From assembly GCA_003024985.2 (NCBI GenBank), contig PXIH01S0000217.1: a stretch of DNA of 10,856 bases; one strand, 5' to 3'. The position numbers were made by a program, and so were the translations under genes. The DNA comes from Euperipatoides rowelli (lineage: Eukaryota; Onychophora; Udeonychophora; Euonychophora; Peripatopsidae). Of this stretch, positions 7,947 through 10,856 are shown in pieces (position 1 is the first letter of the stretch; each line of letters begins with the position of its first letter). The notes under the pieces were generated by a model. That model saw only the letters and a list, made by a program, of their open reading frames with translations. It made no database searches and was not told the DNA's origin.

Positions 7947-8009
7947 GTTAACTTTTGAAAGAAAAAAAAAAATGGTGATGTGGGGTTTCTCAATTGACCG
8001 ATTCAATTG
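7947..8009 (+). repeat. Terminal motif copy D (right end)
   Basis: GTTAACTTTTG, an A-run, TGGTGATGTGGGGTTTCTC and AATTGACCGATTCAATTG form the right terminus. Relative to copy C it has an A-run inserted between TTAACTTTT and GGTGAT. Confidence 0.65.
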
Positions 8010-8656
8010 TCGATATAGAGTACTTTTAAAAACCACCAAGTCATCCCAATTTTATTATTTCCTTTAAATTATAAGTCCGGATATAATTTAAATCGCAAAT
8101 AATACTGGAATACATGATTTCAAAAATGTTCAACTGCTAAGTGGTTAATTTTATAAAAATTTACTAAATACCAGCCAAATACTGTAGATATCCAATATGT
8201 CTAAACTAAATCCTTTAGCTTCAGTTAAAAAAAAATAAAATACTCTAATATTCCCAAGTTCAAAAGCTCAAATTCCTGAAATGCAAAATTCAAAATCATT
8301 TTTGTATTTTACATCACCCTGCAATTGCAGTGCATAATAAGAGGTATTACTGGTTAACAAGTTAAATACAACAACAAAAAAGAAGAAGAATTAGCAATAA
8401 ACTGTTGGCACTGGAAGCAAATTTAAATTATTTAATTTGTTCAGCTTTTATTATATGTCTTATAAAAATGTTAAATCTAATAAGTACTGTAGATAATTTC
8501 ATTTCATATAGGACATCAGGCAAATAGCTGTACATTTATACACTGTATAACGAAATGGTTTAAAATTAAATACTGTCAAGTCAGAGTTTAGTTCTAAAAT
8601 TTTAATTTTGACACAATGTGTTATTATAGGCCAACATTTGTTTCCTATCGAAAGAT
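8010..8656. other. A+T-rich DNA, nothing recognised
   Basis: No coding region or transposon end is identified. It contains TACTGTA at 8180 and 8485, short A-runs and an imperfect A/T palindrome near 8419-8440. Confidence 0.6.
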
Positions 8657-8712
8657 TAAAAACAATTTGTATTAAATATCAAAAAATTAATCTTTAATAC
8701 AAATATTTTTTA
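8657..8712. repeat. Inverted repeat, 18/20-bp arms, 16-nt loop
   Basis: The left arm taaaaacaatttgtattaaa (8657-8676) pairs with the right arm tttaatacaaatatttttta (8693-8712), with two adjacent mismatches. The inner 12 bp are perfect. It could be a small foldback element or a cruciform-forming site; no protein-coding context is seen. Confidence 0.7.
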
Positions 8713-8941
8713 CACCATTTCTTAACTAAAAACAATACAACACATAGGATTCATAAATCCAATAATTACTATACTTCCTCTAGCATACTTAGAAAAGGGG
8801 GGAGGGAGTGATTGTAAAGAGAAAAATATATATATTTTTAGACTGAGGAGTACGCTTTTATTACACACCCTGGGTCCAACAGCAAGGAAAATATATAATG
8901 GGTTCCTCTTTTCACCGATTACATCACATACTGAGATTACA
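8713..8941. other. Unassigned DNA with a purine-rich run
   Basis: The minus strand is open over about 75 codons (8722-8949) but the translation has no recognisable domain and is treated as chance. A plus-strand tract (about 8795-8825) is G-rich then A-rich (AAGGGGGGAGGGAG, then GAGAAAAATATATATA). The 5' leader or LTR of the gypsy-like element would be expected near here, but no LTR was found. Confidence 0.4.
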
Positions 8942-9172
8942 GCTGACATTTTAACAAAATTTGAGGATCTTTATAAACCTTATAGAAATATTGCCCATTC
9001 CAGTGCCAAATTATATACAATAGTCCAAAAAATCATCTCAAACAATTGACAAACTAGTAGCAGAATTGAAAGACTGATTATTGGAATTAAAAATCTGCGC
9101 TTCAAGAACGTTTACTTAGAGAACCAATATACAAGCTGGATAAAATCATTAATGCTTTAAGCACAAGGTACC
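8942..9172 (+). pseudogene. Ty3/gypsy-like retrotransposon gag relic
   Basis: Three frame segments fit, in order, the capsid part of gypsy-like Gag (Retrotrans_gag type). ADILTKFEDLYKPYRN (8942-8989) corresponds to the kFe.yf.P.+N block. SKKSSQTIDKLVAELK (about 9027-9074) corresponds to the R.Q..gEt.d.fv..Lk block. RLIIGIKN followed, in another frame, by LQERLLREPIYKLDKIINAL (9100-9159) corresponds to the RIV.GI....L..RLL.E..LtL.ka block. About 15 residues that usually lie between the last two blocks are missing, and each block is in a different frame. Gag would form the particle coat of the element; this copy cannot. The call rests on remembered family patterns across four short blocks, so it is moderate. 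Confidence 0.55.
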
Positions 9173-9539
9173 AGAACTATTAATCACAGATCTAGTCCAA
9201 GAGACACTATCAGTATTTAGCGAATACATCCAATAACACTTGTAGATAGAAAATTAAACAAAATATTTAGAGTTTTGATGCAACTGGCAGATAGGATCTA
9301 TTTTGTTTCATATTGGATTTGCATATCTCCTTCCCTCTTTAACTAATAAAATATTCATAATATATTAAAAGTATTGTTATCCGGAATGGAAGGGGAATAA
9401 GTCTGCCAGATAACTGAATATGCTGTTTATTTGAGTTAGAGAAGAGCTTATTAAATCATATACAGTAGCTCAAATTTGAAAAAAAAAAACTAACAAACAT
9501 TTTTTAATTATTAAGAAATAAACAGGCATTTATGGATTC
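9173..9539. other. Decayed DNA between gag and protease-like traces
   Basis: If the gypsy-like element is real, the C-terminal Gag with its zinc knuckle should lie here. No CX2CX4HX4C pattern is visible in any plus-strand frame, so that part is deleted or unrecognisable. Confidence 0.4.
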
Positions 9540-9596
9540 CTGAGCTTCAAAACGGACACCAATCTTGCATCTATTTTCTGCTGCCATTCCTTCTAT
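9540..9596 (+). pseudogene. Possible retroviral-type aspartic protease trace
   Basis: The translation LSFKTDTNLASIFCCHSF resembles the active-site neighbourhood of gypsy-type protease (.FK.DTGA......F). It keeps F-K-x-D-T, but Gly-Ala after DT is lost. The match is short and would not be called alone. Its support is its order and strand, between the gag relic and the RT-like trace. Confidence 0.25.
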
Positions 9597-9987
9597 TATA
9601 ATCATAATTCTAACTCTTATGATAGATTATTAGGATGAAATATACTATAGATTAAAAGGTAAATATATGATTTGCATTTATTAATAAGCCACAAAAAATA
9701 ATATGATGTAAAATTTTGGGTCAAGTATTTTTCAGCTTTAAATGAAAATATTAAATAATTCCCTATTTCCATATTATGATTTCTTTTATGTTAGCTTATC
9801 TGCTTAAAATTATGTTTATTAATTAACGTAGCAAAAATGCAAGATAAGTTTGAAGCCAGGAAGAAATTATTTATAGAAATTATTAGTGTATAGCCTATTA
9901 GTTGTAATTTTATGTTAAAGTTTAGAATTGATTTCATTCGGAGTTTTTTTTTTTTTTAGTCGAATATTAAACCTAATCATTTTGTTA
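9597..9987. other. A+T-rich DNA, nothing recognised
   Basis: The space expected to hold the N-terminal RT blocks is only about 390 bp and shows no recognisable motif. A T-run lies at about 9945-9957. Confidence 0.45.
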
Positions 9988-10023
9988 GACTATTTGGATG
10001 AAATATTGATTGAAGGAGAGTCA
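9988..10023 (+). pseudogene. Possible gypsy-type RT active-site trace
   Basis: The frame reads DYLDEILIEGES. Gypsy-type RT motif C commonly reads YLDDIL(I/V).G.S. The second catalytic Asp would be Glu here (gaa at 10000-10002), and a stop follows three codons later. The strand and order agree with the gag and protease-like traces, but no flanking RT blocks survive. This could be chance. Confidence 0.3.
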
Positions 10024-10637
10024 GGCTGAAGAAGTGGGTTCATTAGTTAAATATCTTTTGTCAATTACTCATACAAATAATGCACTATACATATTAATGC
10101 AAGTTATATTTCAGCTTTAAAATGTTATTAGGTTTATTGGTAGGTATGAAAAACTCCTGGGCTATCTGTACATTAAAACCAATTCAATAAGAACCACCAC
10201 AAATAATTGATAGGTTATTATTAATGAGTTTTAAAAATGCCAAACATCTCTTAGTAAGTTATTTATGTGTATGAGAGATGTGCTTTGTTTTGTATGTACC
10301 ATAAATTTACGAATGGTTAAGAGTTTTTTTTTTTTTTTTTTATAATTCATTATATGTCGGTTATGGAGCATTCCAGTTGATAAAGTGTCTGATAACAAAT
10401 CTTAACATGTATTCAGTTTTTAGTAATTCGAATTAAAATACTGCAATTTCAAATCTGAAATACACCAGATATAAAATCTGAACAATACATTTAAAATTTG
10501 AAGGAAAACAACCCTCGCAAAACCAAGGTCATTTTAAAAACATGGATTACCAAGAGGGGGAACAATTAACAGTACTAAAACATTAATAGTCATAAAATTA
10601 AAAAAATAAGTATACAACATACATATTTTTTCTTTTC
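10024..10637. other. A+T-rich DNA, nothing recognised
   Basis: No gene or element end is seen. There is a T-run of about 17 bases at 10325-10341. No RNase H, integrase or LTR-like sequence was recognised downstream of the RT-like trace. Confidence 0.55.
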
Positions 10638-10751
10638 TCAGTCAGCATTCTCTTCAGATTCATCACAGTTTTGACAAATAATTATCATCTTACTATGCTG
10701 TCCACAAACAAATAGTTTGCATTTACTACCTAAAATTGTAGTTTTACTCAT
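10638..10751 (-). CDS. Small cysteine-rich frame or terminal exon (unidentified)
   Basis: On the minus strand a 37-codon frame runs from ATG (10751-10749) to TGA (10640-10638). It contains KCKLFVCG, H, then ICQNCDESEENAD, that is Cys-x4-Cys-x2-His-x6-Cys-x2-Cys followed by an acidic tail. The spacing could bind zinc. An acceptor-like CAATTTTAG|GT inside it (exon start near 10729) would make it a last exon instead of a small gene. It ends about 30 bp from the hAT-like end at 10781. I recognise no family, and such a short frame can arise by chance. Confidence 0.2.
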   Translation of the reverse strand: MSKTTILGSKCKLFVCGQHSKMIIICQNCDESEENAD

Positions 10752-10772
10752 TTATTTTGTTTTTCTTGTCTT

Positions 10773-10780
10773 AGGACATC
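10773..10780 (+). repeat. Putative left target duplication of the right-edge hAT element
   Basis: aggacatc is the 8-mer directly before the CAGTGCAGG start. Its partner would lie beyond the window, so it is a prediction from the hAT 8-bp rule. Confidence 0.35.
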
Positions 10781-10856
10781 CAGTGCAGGATTTATATAAG
10801 GGCTTTCCAGGCTATAGCCCAGGGCATCATAATGCAAAGGGGGGATCAGCCTCCAA
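10781..10856. mobile_element. Left end of a second hAT-like element (cut by window edge)
   Basis: The sequence starts CAGTGCAGGATTTATATAAG. It carries GCCCAGGGC at 10817-10825, the reverse complement of the GCCCTGGGC found near the left end of the element at 1003. The CAG start, GGATTTA core and G+C-rich subterminal part starting abruptly in A+T-rich DNA fit hAT termini. Only 76 bp are visible, so the far end, size and coding capacity are unknown. It is a different family from the 1003-1813 element. Confidence 0.55.

Larger units (their letters stand above)
7398..8009. mobile_element. MITE-like foldback element with reiterated terminal motif, 612 bp
   Basis: The left end CAATTGAATTGGTCATTTGA and the reverse complement of the right end, CAATTGAATCGGTCAATTGA, match at 23 of 25 positions when extended through GAAA. 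With gaps the similarity continues inward for nearly 50 bp (TTTACTTTTTTGGAGATG against TTAACTTTT...TGGTGATG). No transposase frame lies between the ends, so it would be non-autonomous. The same terminal motif recurs twice inside in the right-end orientation (7566-7585 and 7741-7786). The CAATTG at each end is itself a palindrome, so the true boundary and any duplication (AATT or CAATTG) cannot be fixed, and superfamily is not assigned. A nested or composite origin is an alternative. Confidence 0.6.

Noticed and set aside
7391-8029. TTAA at 7391-7394 and 8026-8029 as possible piggyBac/Kolobok-type duplication around the MITE-like element
   Set aside because: The bases between these TTAAs and the CAATTG ends do not match as inverted repeats, and TTAA is frequent in such A+T-rich DNA.
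7770-8039. Open minus-strand frame of 89 codons
   Set aside because: It covers the inner and right part of the MITE-like element with its A/T runs; no domain, low-complexity Lys/Phe runs.
8722-8949. Open minus-strand frame of 75 codons
   Set aside because: No recognisable domain; it overlaps the purine-rich tract and the start of the gag relic on the other strand.
1-10856. CRISPR array, tRNA, tRNA-derived SINE or rRNA
   Set aside because: No regularly spaced identical repeats, no A/B-box pair such as GGTTCGAAT, and no rRNA-like conserved stretches were seen on either strand.

Overview
The window is non-coding, A+T-rich DNA (roughly 70% A+T by eye) from a metazoan, most likely an invertebrate. 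It has long A and T homopolymer runs, no bacterial-style gene packing and no long open frame. The evidence for an animal is the set of decayed transposons: an RTE-clade LINE, a Jockey/CR1-type LINE end, a Ty3/gypsy-like gag relic, hAT DNA transposon ends and a foldback/MITE-like element. All are broken by stops and frameshifts. I cannot name the species. An A+T-rich cnidarian, mollusc or tunicate would fit, but the sequence does not decide it.

Layout. 1-1002: intergenic or intronic DNA with short inverted repeats and a good-looking 3' splice acceptor at 979-980. 1003-1813: an 811-bp non-autonomous hAT element with imperfect terminal inverted repeats, near-identical 8-bp target duplications and internal degenerate tandem subrepeats. 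1822-3490: featureless A+T-rich DNA with small palindromes. 3493-3866 (minus strand): the C-terminal end of a Jockey/CR1-like LINE ORF2. 4284-4612: an exactly duplicated 84-bp palindrome-rich block, with the only N of the window at the left edge of copy 2 and a perfect hairpin before it. 5306-5479 (minus strand): a possible exon encoding one membrane segment.

5624-6958: a 5'-truncated RTE-clade reverse transcriptase relic whose catalytic FADD motif reads FAGD. 6966-7397: unassigned DNA with a local CpG cluster. 7398-8009: a 612-bp element with about 25-bp terminal inverted repeats plus two extra internal copies of the same terminal motif. 8657-8712: an 18/20-bp inverted repeat. 8942-9172: a gypsy-like gag relic, followed in the same orientation by weak protease-like (9540-9596) and reverse-transcriptase-like (9988-10023) traces. 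10638-10751 (minus strand): a small cysteine-rich open frame. 10781-10856: the start of a second hAT element that runs off the window.

No set of genes works together here; this is a graveyard of mobile elements. No CRISPR array, rRNA or tRNA was seen. The points most worth following are the internally reiterated MITE-like element, the hAT element inserted just downstream of a splice-acceptor-like site, the exact 84-bp duplication next to the N, and the strong excess of the word TACNGTA.
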